From: Desulfuromonadales bacterium
Lineage (GTDB): Bacteria; Desulfobacterota; Desulfuromonadia; Desulfuromonadales; BM103
NCBI GenBank assembly: GCA_030145195.1
Contig: JAQYVY010000012.1
Location: forward strand, 1 to 64,000
DNA length: 64,000 nt
Direction of reading: 5' to 3'
Shown here: positions 15,085 through 22,963 of the stretch, piece after piece
Layout of the letters: every line of letters starts with the position of its first letter
Numbering within the stretch: position 1 is the first letter of the stretch
Translations under genes and position numbers: made by a program
Notes under the pieces: model-generated
Database searches by the model: none
What the model was told of the DNA's origin: nothing
The model's input: only the letters and a program-made list of their open reading frames with translations

Positions 15085-15651
15085 ATGACAAACTCAGCGA
15101 CAGCAGGAAAAGTCGAGCCACCGGAAACGGTCTCGCTACAGGAACTGAAGCGTCTGGCTGAGGAGGCTGTGGTTAAAGCCGAAGCTTTGGTCCGCATTTT
15201 TTACCGACTCAAGCTTCCCAGAGCGACCATCGATTTTTCTTTGCGCGGCCGTTGCGCCGGGCAAGCCAGAATCGATGCCCAGGGCGGCCTGCAACTGCGG
15301 ATTAATCTGCAGCTGCTGGCAGAAAATCTCGATGATTACCTGCGAACCACTATTCCACATGAAGTCGCCCATCTCACCGTCAACTGGAAATATCGCCGAC
15401 ACTTTAGGCGACCTCGTCCGCACGGTCCGGAGTGGCAGGCCGTGATGTGCGATTGCTTCGGTCTGGAACCCAACCGTTGCCATCGCTACCAGACCACTCC
15501 GGCGCGCCTGGTGCCACGAAACTATCTCTACCGCTGTGACTGCCGCGAGCATCGTCTTACTCGCATCATGCACAACAAAATTGGCAAAGCAAGCGCGGCC
15601 GCCTGCAAGGTCTGCAAAACCTCGCTCCGATATATTGGCAAACAGGAATAA
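15085..15651 (+). CDS. SprT-like zinc metalloprotease family protein
   Basis: The 188-residue protein carries HEVAHLTVNW, the HExxH zinc site of SprT/Spartan-like proteins, after a typical LRINLQLLAENLDDYLRTTIP segment. A further His/Glu-containing stretch (HGPEWQAVMCDCFGLEPNRCH) supplies the third ligand region, and the C-terminus is the SprT zinc ribbon (YRCDCREHRL and CKVCKTSLRY). The bacterial role is not settled; eukaryotic relatives cut DNA-protein crosslinks. The start ATG 15085 lies 17 bp after the alarmone synthetase stop, implying co-transcription. An overlapping longer frame from 14983 lies inside the previous gene and is not preferred. Confidence 0.85.
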   Translation: MTNSATAGKVEPPETVSLQELKRLAEEAVVKAEALVRIFYRLKLPRATIDFSLRGRCAGQARIDAQGGLQLRINLQLLAENLDDYLRTTIPHEVAHLTVNWKYRRHFRRPRPHGPEWQAVMCDCFGLEPNRCHRYQTTPARLVPRNYLYRCDCREHRLTRIMHNKIGKASAAACKVCKTSLRYIGKQE

Positions 15652-15774
15652 TCCGTGACTCTTCAATCTGTCACCACAAACCGATACCATTCAGTGGCAC
15701 GATCCGTGAAATCGTGAAATTATCCTTGATGAAAACTGCCAGCCTATGCTATTCGTACTACGAAAATCGAAAGT

Positions 15775-15800
15775 GTGTTACTGCTCAACTCTAGCAACCT
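15775..15800. promoter_or_regulatory. Possible NikR-like half-sites upstream of the ECF transporter
   Basis: GTGTTAC (15775-15781) matches the left half-site reported for NikR operators in Deltaproteobacteria (GTGTTAC with a distant inverted half). The right half here, GCAACCT at 15794-15800, is poor. It lies about 85-110 bp before cbiM in an otherwise gene-free 232-bp gap. Weak evidence. Confidence 0.25.
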
Positions 15801-15883
15801 GTCGGGTTGTCAATGAACTGACTGCTAAGCACTAGCGATGCTATTTAGGCTGAAACAAGACTGAACGCAAAGGACCTCCCTGC

Positions 15884-16903
15884 ATGCATATGGCCGATGC
15901 ACTCATATCTCCTGCTGTCGGTGGTGCCTTCTGGGCAGCAACAGCGGCAACAATCGCCTACTGCTCGGCACGCGTGCGTCGGGAGCTTGACGACCACAAG
16001 GTCCCGCTTATGGGAGTGATTGGTGCCTTCATCTTCGCCGCGCAGATGATCAATTTCACCATCCCTGCCACCGGATCCAGTGGTCATATCGGCGGTGGCT
16101 TGCTGCTCGCCATTCTGCTCGGACCGTATGCAGCCCTGCTCACCATCGCCTCGGTGTTGATTGTTCAGGCGCTTTTTTTTGCAGATGGTGGATTGCTTGC
16201 TCTGGGCTGCAACGTCTTTAACCTCGGGGTGTTCCCGGCGTTTATTGCCTACCCTTTGGTTTACAAAAATCTCATTGGCCGCCAACCGAAACAGTCGCGC
16301 ATGGTGCTCGCTACCATTTTAGCGGCGGTTGTCGGTCTGCAGTTAGGATCGCTCGGTGTTGTTACGCAGACTGCAGTTTCGGGGATCGCAGCCCTGCCCT
16401 TCACGACCTTTCTGGCGCTGATGCAACCGATCCACTTAGCAATCGGGGTGGTTGAAGGCGTCGTCACAGCCTTGGTTATTTCCTTTATTTATCGTGCCCG
16501 ACCAGAGATTATGGCGGCTGCGCTACAGCACAAACCGGTCGGCCAACTGCCAATTCGTTCGCTGGTGGCAACGTTTCTGGTTGCGACCTTACTTATCGGC
16601 GGCGGCTTTTCCTGGCTCGCTTCTGAAAGGCCCGATGGTCTGGAATGGTCTATCGCCAAACTTACTGGCTCGGAGGAGTTGCCGGAAAGTTTCAGCCAGG
16701 CGCATGTCGTCGCTGCCTCCTTGCAGGAGAAAGCTGCGGTGCTAAAAGATTACGCTTTGCCTTCCGCCGCAATCGCGGGTGCAGACTCAGCGCCAGCGAG
16801 GGCAGAGCGTTTGAGCACGAGTCTCTCTGGGCTTGTCGGCGGTGGCGCCACTCTGATTCTCTGTTTTCTGATCGGAGTTGTGCTTAAGAAGCGGAAGCGA
16901 TAA
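15884..16903 (+). CDS. cbiM: Cobalt/nickel ECF transporter substrate component CbiM/NikM fused to a PDGLE (NikN/CbiN-like) domain
   Basis: The 339-residue membrane protein begins MHMADALISPAVGG: the N-terminal His-2 and the MHMADALI motif build the metal site in CbiM/NikM proteins. Six or so helices follow (ATIAYCSARV, AQMINFTIPATGSSGHIGG, GLLLAILLGPYAALL). The last 110 residues hold a further domain with SERPDGLEW, the PDGLE motif of NikN/CbiN-type accessory subunits, flanked by two helices. It therefore combines the S component and its small partner. It captures Ni2+ or Co2+ at the inner membrane. AAAGGA precedes ATG 15884. First gene of the cbiMQO operon. Nickel is favoured because a [NiFe] hydrogenase is nearby, but this is inference. 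Confidence 0.9.
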   Translation: MHMADALISPAVGGAFWAATAATIAYCSARVRRELDDHKVPLMGVIGAFIFAAQMINFTIPATGSSGHIGGGLLLAILLGPYAALLTIASVLIVQALFFADGGLLALGCNVFNLGVFPAFIAYPLVYKNLIGRQPKQSRMVLATILAAVVGLQLGSLGVVTQTAVSGIAALPFTTFLALMQPIHLAIGVVEGVVTALVISFIYRARPEIMAAALQHKPVGQLPIRSLVATFLVATLLIGGGFSWLASERPDGLEWSIAKLTGSEELPESFSQAHVVAASLQEKAAVLKDYALPSAAIAGADSAPARAERLSTSLSGLVGGGATLILCFLIGVVLKKRKR

Positions 16904-16914
16904 CGGAGCATCGG

Positions 16915-17727
16915 ATGCTGGCGATCGACGGGACTTTGCTTGATTTCAAACAACTTGATCTGTTGGCCATGCGGCAAACGGCAATCCATCGCCTTGACCC
17001 CCGCGCCAAGATCATAACAACGCTATCCTTCATCGTTTGCGTCGTCTCTTTCAACCGTTACGAAATTTCGGCGATGATTCCGTTTCTGCTCTATCCGGCG
17101 GTACTGTTAACGGTCGGTGAGCTGCCTTTTGGTTACATCCTGCGCAAAATCATAATCGTCATCCCGTTTGCCCTCGTGGTGGGGATTTTCAACCCGGTGT
17201 TTGACCGTGAAGTTCTGATGCAGATCGGTTCGCTCGATGTCTGGGGCGGCTGGCTCTCCTGCCTGTCGATTCTGCTGCGGGCGCTGCTCACCGCCAGCGC
17301 CGCCATTCTTCTGGTGGCGGTGACTGGTTTCCCGGCGATCTGCGAAGCGTTAGAGCAGATGGGCATGCCGCAGGTTTTCGCGGTTCAGCTACTGTTCCTC
17401 TATCGCTACATCTTCGTGCTGACGGATGAAGGGGTCCGGACCGCCCGGGCACGAGAACTGCGGACTTTTGGTAAGCGTGGCCTTGGCCTGCGCCAGTTCG
17501 GTTCGCTGGTGGGCAACTTATTGCTACGCACCTGGGAACGCGCCGAGCGGATTTATATGGCGATGCTGGCCAGAGGTTTTGCCGGTCAGGTTCATACCCG
17601 GCAACGGGGTCATTTCGGTCGCAACGAAGTGATGTTCGTTGCTGGCTGGATCAGCCTCTTTGTTCTGCTGCGCTGCTACAATGTGCCGCAACTCTTCGGT
17701 CGTCTTTTAACAGGAACGCTGCCATGA
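16915..17727 (+). CDS. cbiQ: ECF transporter transmembrane component CbiQ
   Basis: The 270-residue protein is the T component that couples the ATPase to CbiM. It has the family plan: IHRLDPRAKIITTLSFIVCVV near the N-terminus, several helices, and the coupling segment RTWERAERIYMAMLARGF, which contains the Ala-Arg-Gly motif that contacts the ATPase. ATG 16915 follows a GGAG site and lies 11 bp after cbiM; its last 4 bases overlap the start of cbiO (ATGA), so the three genes are translationally linked. Length is normal. Confidence 0.92.
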   Translation: MLAIDGTLLDFKQLDLLAMRQTAIHRLDPRAKIITTLSFIVCVVSFNRYEISAMIPFLLYPAVLLTVGELPFGYILRKIIIVIPFALVVGIFNPVFDREVLMQIGSLDVWGGWLSCLSILLRALLTASAAILLVAVTGFPAICEALEQMGMPQVFAVQLLFLYRYIFVLTDEGVRTARARELRTFGKRGLGLRQFGSLVGNLLLRTWERAERIYMAMLARGFAGQVHTRQRGHFGRNEVMFVAGWISLFVLLRCYNVPQLFGRLLTGTLP

Positions 17728-18551
17728 GTCATCATATTGTCGAGGTTAAAAATCTGTGTCATGTCTATCCTGATGATACCGTCGCTTTGCGCGAGGTCTC
17801 CTTCCTGATTCATCACGGCGAATCGGTGGCCATCATCGGCGCTAACGGCGCGGGCAAGTCGACACTGCTGCTTCACTTGAATGGTTACCTGACGGCAACT
17901 TCGGGAGACATTAGAATCGGCGATGCGATGTTGGCCAAAGCGACCCTGCCGGAAATCAGACGCACCGTGGGGATGGTTTTTCAAGATCCAGACGACCAAC
18001 TTTTTATGCCAACCGTCTTTGATGATGTCGCCTTCGGCCCGATGAATTTGGGGCTGGCTGCAGAAGAGGTCGAGATCCGCGTTGCCGATGCGCTGGAAAG
18101 GGTCGACGCGAGCGCGTTGCGAGACAAACCGCCGTATCACCTTTCCGGCGGAGAGAAGAAGCGAGTGGCGATTGCCACCGTGCTCTCGATGCTTCCTGAA
18201 ATTCTAGTCCTTGATGAGCCGACCAACGGCCTTGACCCGCACGCCAGACGACAGCTGATTGCTCTGCTCCAGGCTTTTCACCACACGAGGATTGTGACCA
18301 GTCATGATCTCGATATGGTTTTGGAGTTATGCGAGCGGACTATCGTCTTGCACGATGGCAGGGTGATGGCCGATGGCCCGACCCTGAAAATTTTTCAGGA
18401 CGATGAGTTACTCAAAACCTGCCGCCTGGAAAAGCCGTTTGCGATGCAGGGTTGCCCCATCTGTTCCCCCGATAAAAAACCCTTACCCAGCCAGTCACCA
18501 CTCGTCCCGCCCCACAGTAGCAAACCGCATGATCACGACCACAAACATTGA
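17724..18551 (+). CDS. cbiO: ECF transporter ATP-binding protein CbiO with His-rich tail
   Basis: The 275-residue ABC ATPase has Walker A GANGAGKST, Q-loop VGMVFQDPDDQLF, signature LSGGEKKRVAIA, Walker B EILVLDEPTNGLD and switch His in IVTSHDLDM. It powers metal uptake by CbiM/CbiQ from the cytoplasmic face. After the normal fold, residues about 240-275 add a Cys/Pro segment (GCPICSPDKKP) and end in HSSKPHDHDHKH, a probable metal-binding tail. Such His-rich ends occur in some nickel/cobalt proteins and may buffer or sense the imported ion. The start overlaps cbiQ by 4 bases. Confidence 0.93.
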   Translation: MSHHIVEVKNLCHVYPDDTVALREVSFLIHHGESVAIIGANGAGKSTLLLHLNGYLTATSGDIRIGDAMLAKATLPEIRRTVGMVFQDPDDQLFMPTVFDDVAFGPMNLGLAAEEVEIRVADALERVDASALRDKPPYHLSGGEKKRVAIATVLSMLPEILVLDEPTNGLDPHARRQLIALLQAFHHTRIVTSHDLDMVLELCERTIVLHDGRVMADGPTLKIFQDDELLKTCRLEKPFAMQGCPICSPDKKPLPSQSPLVPPHSSKPHDHDHKH

Positions 18552-18857
18552 AACTTCCGCTTGCTTGTCCCACTCTCGCTGAATCCTCTACCGGTTAAGC
18601 CTCGCCACGCAATCTCGGCACCTGTTTTTATCTTTTTGGTAAAACTTTGTTTTTTATTTAAACAAAAAAGTTTTTTATTTAGACAAAAACTAAAAGACAG
18701 GTTAGGTTACTGCATCGGCAGAAAGGCAGATGGTCTGACCAATTGCAGGCTTTCCCCAGGAATGAGGGGTTTCGCCACATAATTTCAAAAAACCCCGGGT
18801 GTGAAATCAGTGACCACAGAAGTACAAAAACGTATTGCTTGCAGAGAGTAACTAACC
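18552..18857. other. Intergenic region between cbiO and sucC
   Basis: The 306 bp include two direct copies of a T-rich word ending TTTTTTATTTA (18650-18660 and 18671-18681 region), and a CCCCAGGAATGAGGGG inverted sequence near 18755. No gene or clear terminator is visible. It must contain the sucCD promoter, but I cannot pick hexamers with confidence. Confidence 0.4.
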
Positions 18858-20021
18858 ATGAATATTCACGAGTACCAGGCTAAGGCCATCTTGCGTAACT
18901 TTGGGGTTCCGGTTCCAGAGGGGCACGTGGTCTACAACAGTAACTCAGCCCGTGATTGGGCCAAGCGTCTCGGCGAAGAACCCTATGCCGTCAAAGCCCA
19001 GATTCACGCTGGTGGCCGTGGCAAGGGCGGCGGGGTCAAGATTGCCAAGAGTGCCGACGAAGTTAAACAGTATGCCCGCGATATGTTTGGCATGACTCTG
19101 GTGACGCACCAAACTGGTCCCGAAGGCAAGATTGTCAAGCGTGTGCTGATTGAGACTGGCTGCAACATTGCCGACGAGTTCTACGTCTCCTTTCTGGTCG
19201 ATCGTGCCACCGACAAAGTCACCCTGATGGCCTCTGCCGAAGGAGGCATGGATATTGAGGAAGTCGCGGCCAAAACCCCGGAGAAACTTTTTTTTGAAAT
19301 CATTGATCCGGTGGTTGGACTGACCGCATTCCAAGCCCGCAAGGTCGCTTTCAAGCTCGACTTCGGCATTGCCCAGGTCAAGCAGGCGGTTCCGCTGCTG
19401 ATGAATCTGTACCAAGCGTTTGTCGAGACTGACTGTTCTTTGCTTGAGATCAATCCTTTGGTTCTGACTGGCGAAGGCAATCTCATTTGTCTCGATGCCA
19501 AGATTAATATTGACGACAACGCGCTGTTTCGTCATCTGCGTATCCGTGATCTGCGCGACTACGACGAAGAAGATCACATGGAGATCGAGGCCTCCCAGTA
19601 CGATCTCTCCTACATCGCCCTTGATGGCAACATCGGATGCATGGTCAATGGTGCCGGACTGGCAATGGCAACCATGGATATCATCAAGCACTATGGCGGT
19701 GACCCAGCCAACTTCCTCGATGTCGGTGGCGGTGCCACCATTGAGCGCGTCACTGAAGCCTTCAAACTCATTCTCTCCGACGATAAGGTCAAAGGGATTC
19801 TGGTCAACATCTTTGGTGGGATCATGAAGTGCGATGTTATTGCCACCGGAGTCATCGCAGCGGCCAAGCAAATCGGCGTCAAAGTCCCGCTGGTGGTACG
19901 ACTGGAAGGGACCAACGTAGAACTGGGCAGAAAAATGTTGGCTGAATCAGGCTTGAACATTGTCAGCGCCGACGGCATGGCTGATGCGGCTGAAAAGATT
20001 GTCAAAGCTGTTCAAGGATAA
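18858..20021 (+). CDS. sucC: Succinate-CoA ligase (ADP-forming) beta subunit
   Basis: The 387-residue protein is a full-length SucC: it begins [20 protein letters not shown], has the ATP-grasp region ([20 protein letters not shown]), [11 protein letters not shown] with metal/nucleotide-site residues, and the C-terminal domain with [21 protein letters not shown] and [13 protein letters not shown]. With SucD it interconverts succinyl-CoA, ADP and phosphate with succinate, CoA and ATP in the TCA cycle. It lies 56 bp upstream of sucD on the same strand and the two are presumed to be one operon. Confidence 0.97.
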   Translation: MNIHEYQAKAILRNFGVPVPEGHVVYNSNSARDWAKRLGEEPYAVKAQIHAGGRGKGGGVKIAKSADEVKQYARDMFGMTLVTHQTGPEGKIVKRVLIETGCNIADEFYVSFLVDRATDKVTLMASAEGGMDIEEVAAKTPEKLFFEIIDPVVGLTAFQARKVAFKLDFGIAQVKQAVPLLMNLYQAFVETDCSLLEINPLVLTGEGNLICLDAKINIDDNALFRHLRIRDLRDYDEEDHMEIEASQYDLSYIALDGNIGCMVNGAGLAMATMDIIKHYGGDPANFLDVGGGATIERVTEAFKLILSDDKVKGILVNIFGGIMKCDVIATGVIAAAKQIGVKVPLVVRLEGTNVELGRKMLAESGLNIVSADGMADAAEKIVKAVQG

Positions 20022-20077
20022 GGAGTGAGGCGAGGCACCTTTTTGGCCCCTCACTTGATGACATAGGAGCAGGAACA

Positions 20078-20950
20078 ATGAGTATTCTGATTGATAAAAA
20101 CACCAAGGTCATTACCCAGGGAATTACCGGTGCCACCGGTCTCTTCCATGCCCAAGGTGCCCGTGAATACGGCACCCAGATGGTTGGGGGCGTTACGCCA
20201 GGTAAAGGCGGTACCGAAATCGAAGGGTTCCCGGTCTTTGACACGGTTGAAGACGCAGTCAAGGCGACGGGGGCTAATGCTTCAGTGATCTACGTGCCAC
20301 CGATTGGGAGCGCTGATGCCATCATGGAAGCAGTCGAAGCAGGGATCGAGCTGGTGATCTGCATCACGGAAGGGATTCCAGTTCTTGACATGGTCAAGGT
20401 CAAGAAATACCTGGAAGGCAAAACCTGTCGACTGATTGGCCCCAACTGCCCCGGTGTAATCACGCCCGGTCAATGCAAGATCGGCATCATGCCTGGCTAT
20501 ATTCACAAGCCCGGACCCGTCGGGGTCGTCTCTCGGTCCGGGACTCTGACCTACGAAGCCGTGTGGCAATTAACCAGCCGCAACATCGGTCAATCCACTT
20601 GCGTTGGTATTGGTGGTGACCCGGTCAATGGCACCAGCCACCTAGATGTTTTGAGAATGTTCGAAGAAGATCCGGCTACTGAGTCGGTCATCATGATCGG
20701 AGAAATTGGCGGAGACGCCGAAGAGCAGGCGGCCATATATGCTCGCGAGCACATGACCAAGCCCGTCGCGGCCTTTATTGCGGGGGCGACCGCACCAGCG
20801 GGTAAGCGGATGGGTCACGCCGGGGCCATCATCTCTGGTGGCAAAGGTGACGCAGCCAGTAAGAAAGCGTTTCTTGCAGAGTGCGGTATCAGTGTTGCTG
20901 ACAGCCCGGCCGATATGGCTGAAGCGTTGTTGAAAATCTGGCAGCCCTGA
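20078..20950 (+). CDS. sucD: Succinate-CoA ligase alpha subunit
   Basis: The 290-residue protein has the CoA-binding Rossmann domain ([18 protein letters not shown]), [25 protein letters not shown], and the catalytic phosphohistidine loop [20 protein letters not shown] 20078 follows TAGGAGCAGG. It forms the heterodimer with SucC. The gap between sucC and sucD carries a GTGAGG/CCTCAC inverted repeat (about 20025-20055), perhaps a stabilising hairpin. No obvious U-tailed terminator follows the gene. Confidence 0.97.
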   Translation: MSILIDKNTKVITQGITGATGLFHAQGAREYGTQMVGGVTPGKGGTEIEGFPVFDTVEDAVKATGANASVIYVPPIGSADAIMEAVEAGIELVICITEGIPVLDMVKVKKYLEGKTCRLIGPNCPGVITPGQCKIGIMPGYIHKPGPVGVVSRSGTLTYEAVWQLTSRNIGQSTCVGIGGDPVNGTSHLDVLRMFEEDPATESVIMIGEIGGDAEEQAAIYAREHMTKPVAAFIAGATAPAGKRMGHAGAIISGGKGDAASKKAFLAECGISVADSPADMAEALLKIWQP

Positions 20951-21030
20951 CTCATCCATCTATTGACTGTGATAGCGGGTCGGCTTCACCCGGAGCGGAT
21001 CCGTCTGTTTCACTCTTTGGCCTCGCCGTT

Positions 21031-21291
21031 TCACTGCGATAGAATCTTTTGGGCGGCCAAGGCGGCTTCACACATAGCCACTGAAGATGACTCGCCACGG
21101 CCTGTCGCTATCACCTCACCCGTTTTAGGATGTAGCACCAAGTACTCGAACATCCCATCGCCGGCCTTTCCGCTAAACCGGAAAGGCGCACCGACCCGCG
21201 CCAAAACTCGCCAGGCATCGCCTTGATTTTGCTCGCACAAATGTCCGTCAGCCTGGTTCCAAAGGTTCGCATCAATCATTCGTTTTTCCAC
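21031..21291 (-). CDS. Small conserved-looking protein of unknown function
   Basis: The frame codes for about 86 residues from GTG 21291, placed 5 nt after a strong AAAGGAGG site; the frame is open to a TTG at 21309 and there is an internal ATG at 21279. The protein is compact, with DGHLCEQNQGDAWRVLARV, GAPFRFSGKAGDGMFEYLVLHPKTGEVIATGRG and a helical end MCEAALAAQKILSQ. There is no signal peptide or membrane helix. The pattern is like a small alpha/beta fold, but I recognise no family. It is convergent with sucD and separated from the next minus-strand genes by about 230 bp. Confidence 0.6.
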   Translation of the reverse strand: MEKRMIDANLWNQADGHLCEQNQGDAWRVLARVGAPFRFSGKAGDGMFEYLVLHPKTGEVIATGRGESSSVAMCEAALAAQKILSQ

Positions 21292-21445
21292 AAGAGCCTC
21301 CTTTATCAACCCTCTCTTTATGAGCCTTATAGTAAAAACTATACCATATGGTTTCGGTTGACCCTAAGGCTTCTCGTGACAAAGGCCAATTAAAACAAAA
21401 ACCCCCTCGCCGCAGACACAATCTCACCACCCTGTCAAACCAAAG

Positions 21446-21473
21446 AAGGGACCAGCCAATTGGCCGATCCCTT
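21446..21473 (-). terminator. Probable terminator of the ferritin-like/cytochrome operon
   Basis: AAGGGA (21446-21451) pairs with TCCCTT (21468-21473), with an inner CCAATTGG palindrome. On the minus strand it is followed by CTTTGGTTTG, a weak U tract. It lies 46 bp beyond the cytochrome stop codon. Confidence 0.4.
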
Positions 21474-21518
21474 GCGTCTTAAGTTCAGAGTGTACCCCCG
21501 TAAACCGGGGCTATCTTG

Positions 21519-21860
21519 TTAACGGCCGAAGGGTTTTACCTCAGGCGCCTGGTCGCCCTTCAAGGGTGAACCCCAGAAGGTTCCGAGCATCTTTTTATCG
21601 CCATCATTGAGGATGGCACCACGTTCAATCATGCGCTGCAGCAGGGCCTCCAGCTCTTCCTGCTGAGTGACCGCCGTGTCAACGCGCTGCCGGGTATGAC
21701 AGATGGTACAGCGCGCTTCAATGGTCCTTTGAAAATCGTCGCTAGAGGTCAACCGGTGAGAATCATGAATGGTCTCCGGCACCGCAGCTTGGATGGGCGC
21801 GACCAGCGAAAGGCCACCGAGGATCAGAGCCAGTTTTATCTGCCAGCTATTCACGCACAT
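21519..21860 (-). CDS. Small periplasmic monoheme c-type cytochrome-like protein
   Basis: From ATG 21860 the protein has 113 residues, with a signal peptide (hydrophobic run ending APIQA) and one CxxCH haem site, RCTICHTRQ. A Met in the C-terminal half (RMIERG or KKMLGTFWG) could be the distal ligand. It is small for a cytochrome c and otherwise unlike well-known types. The start lies inside the end of the ferritin-like gene (14-bp overlap), implying translational coupling. A frame extension to 21881 is possible but less likely. Electron transfer to or from the di-iron partner is inference. Confidence 0.72.
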   Translation of the reverse strand: MCVNSWQIKLALILGGLSLVAPIQAAVPETIHDSHRLTSSDDFQRTIEARCTICHTRQRVDTAVTQQEELEALLQRMIERGAILNDGDKKMLGTFWGSPLKGDQAPEVKPFGR

Positions 21861-22344
21861 AGGTATCAATATCCGTCTCATGAACCATCCCCATTATGTG
21901 AGCATATTCCGATTCAATAATCGCATAGTGAGTTTCCGTCTCCTCGGCCATATGGTCAAAGATGGCGCGAACGCCCGGATCGACGATAAGGGCGGCTGAA
22001 AGACGCAAGTTTTTGGCCAGATCCTGTTCGCCCTGTAGCGCTATTTCCATGGCTTTACGCTCATGAACCTTTTCATCCAGGGCTTGGTTCAGTTGTATAA
22101 GCATCGCGTGATTCTTGCTCGGAGGCTGGGCCATGAACTCATCAAAGGAACCGAGATCTGAACCGGTGTAAACTTTGAAAAAATGGCCAGCATGGTCCCG
22201 TTCTTCCTGAGCCAACTGCTCAAAAAATTTCCTTCCACGCTCATTTTCGGTCAGGGCCGCAGCCTTATTATAGAAGTCCATGACATCTTTTTCGGTTTGA
22301 ATTGCCATCTTGACGGCTTCTCGAATCTTCATTTCCTGAGGCAT
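21847..22344 (-). CDS. Ferritin-like (rubrerythrin-type di-iron) protein
   Basis: The 165-residue protein from ATG 22344 (AAAGGAGA site 6 nt upstream) has two helix-pair di-iron motifs: AIQTEKDVMDFY with QEERDHAGHF, and IALQGEQDLAKN with EETETHYAII. These are the Glu and ExxH ligands of the ferritin-like/rubrerythrin fold. No rubredoxin domain is attached. Such proteins in anaerobes usually reduce peroxide or handle iron. The frame is open to 22443, but the upstream residues overlap the PilZ gene and do not fit. The next gene, a small cytochrome, starts within its last codons. Confidence 0.85.
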   Translation of the reverse strand: MPQEMKIREAVKMAIQTEKDVMDFYNKAAALTENERGRKFFEQLAQEERDHAGHFFKVYTGSDLGSFDEFMAQPPSKNHAMLIQLNQALDEKVHERKAMEIALQGEQDLAKNLRLSAALIVDPGVRAIFDHMAEETETHYAIIESEYAHIMGMVHETDIDTYVRE

Positions 22345-22406
22345 AATAGTCTCCTTTCCCTGTTGCGATAGATTGCGATACCCATGAGGAACTGACGGCA
22401 ACTCGA

Positions 22407-22793
22407 TTATTTCGAAAGGGTGTTCACCTGCTCCGTCACCCAAAGGTCAATCTGTTCACCCGCTTCAGCACTGAGGTCAAGAAACCTCAGACCCATGCCC
22501 GGCTCATGAGGGCTTTTCCGCACGAAGAGCCGTTTCCAGACAACTTCACACTGACAGCGCAAGGTGAAACGGGCTGCCGTTGGCAGGGTCAGTTCAATCA
22601 TGAATTGTTCCCCGAGTTCACGAGGTTTGACAGTTGAGATAAAGAGTCCGCCGCGGCTAAGATTTTTAGCATAGCCGAAGAAAGTCTTCTGTCCGTCCGC
22701 GCAGGGAATTTTTTCAACGATCAAGGCCGCACGAGCGGTCCGACGTTTGTTCTTCTGCTCGGTCTCATATTCTTGGTCTTCAGATGAACTCAT
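22407..22793 (-). CDS. PilZ domain protein
   Basis: The 128-residue single-domain protein has the cyclic-di-GMP binding pair of PilZ: the RxxxR block (KRRTARAAL, about residue 17-25) and the (D/N)xSxxG block (KNLSRGGLFIS, about residue 43-53), then EVVWKRLF and GMGLRFLDLS in the barrel. It probably reads out cyclic-di-GMP to control an unknown partner. It lies 62 bp upstream of the ferritin-like gene and 170 bp downstream of the glycosyltransferase, all on the minus strand; it may be transcribed separately. Confidence 0.88.
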   Translation of the reverse strand: MSSSEDQEYETEQKNKRRTARAALIVEKIPCADGQKTFFGYAKNLSRGGLFISTVKPRELGEQFMIELTLPTAARFTLRCQCEVVWKRLFVRKSPHEPGMGLRFLDLSAEAGEQIDLWVTEQVNTLSK

Positions 22794-22963
22794 CAGCGTC
22801 TCTCTTGTTTGCTTGCACGATAGCTTGAGCCAATTCAGTGGGTCTTAGCTAGAGCGTGATGTCGGGGTCGGCCAAAGCCTTGTTTTTGCTTTTGCCAGAA
22901 TTTCACAGATGCAGGTATTTTTCAATAATACCATAGCATTTAAGCTTTTCGATTATTTTGTCA

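Noticed and set aside
15652-15883. Possible cobalamin or nickel-cobalt riboswitch before cbiM
   Set aside because: I could not find the conserved core words or the multi-stem layout of either class.
18945-19871. 308-codon minus-strand frame opposite sucC
   Set aside because: Mirror of a highly conserved coding region; no family features.
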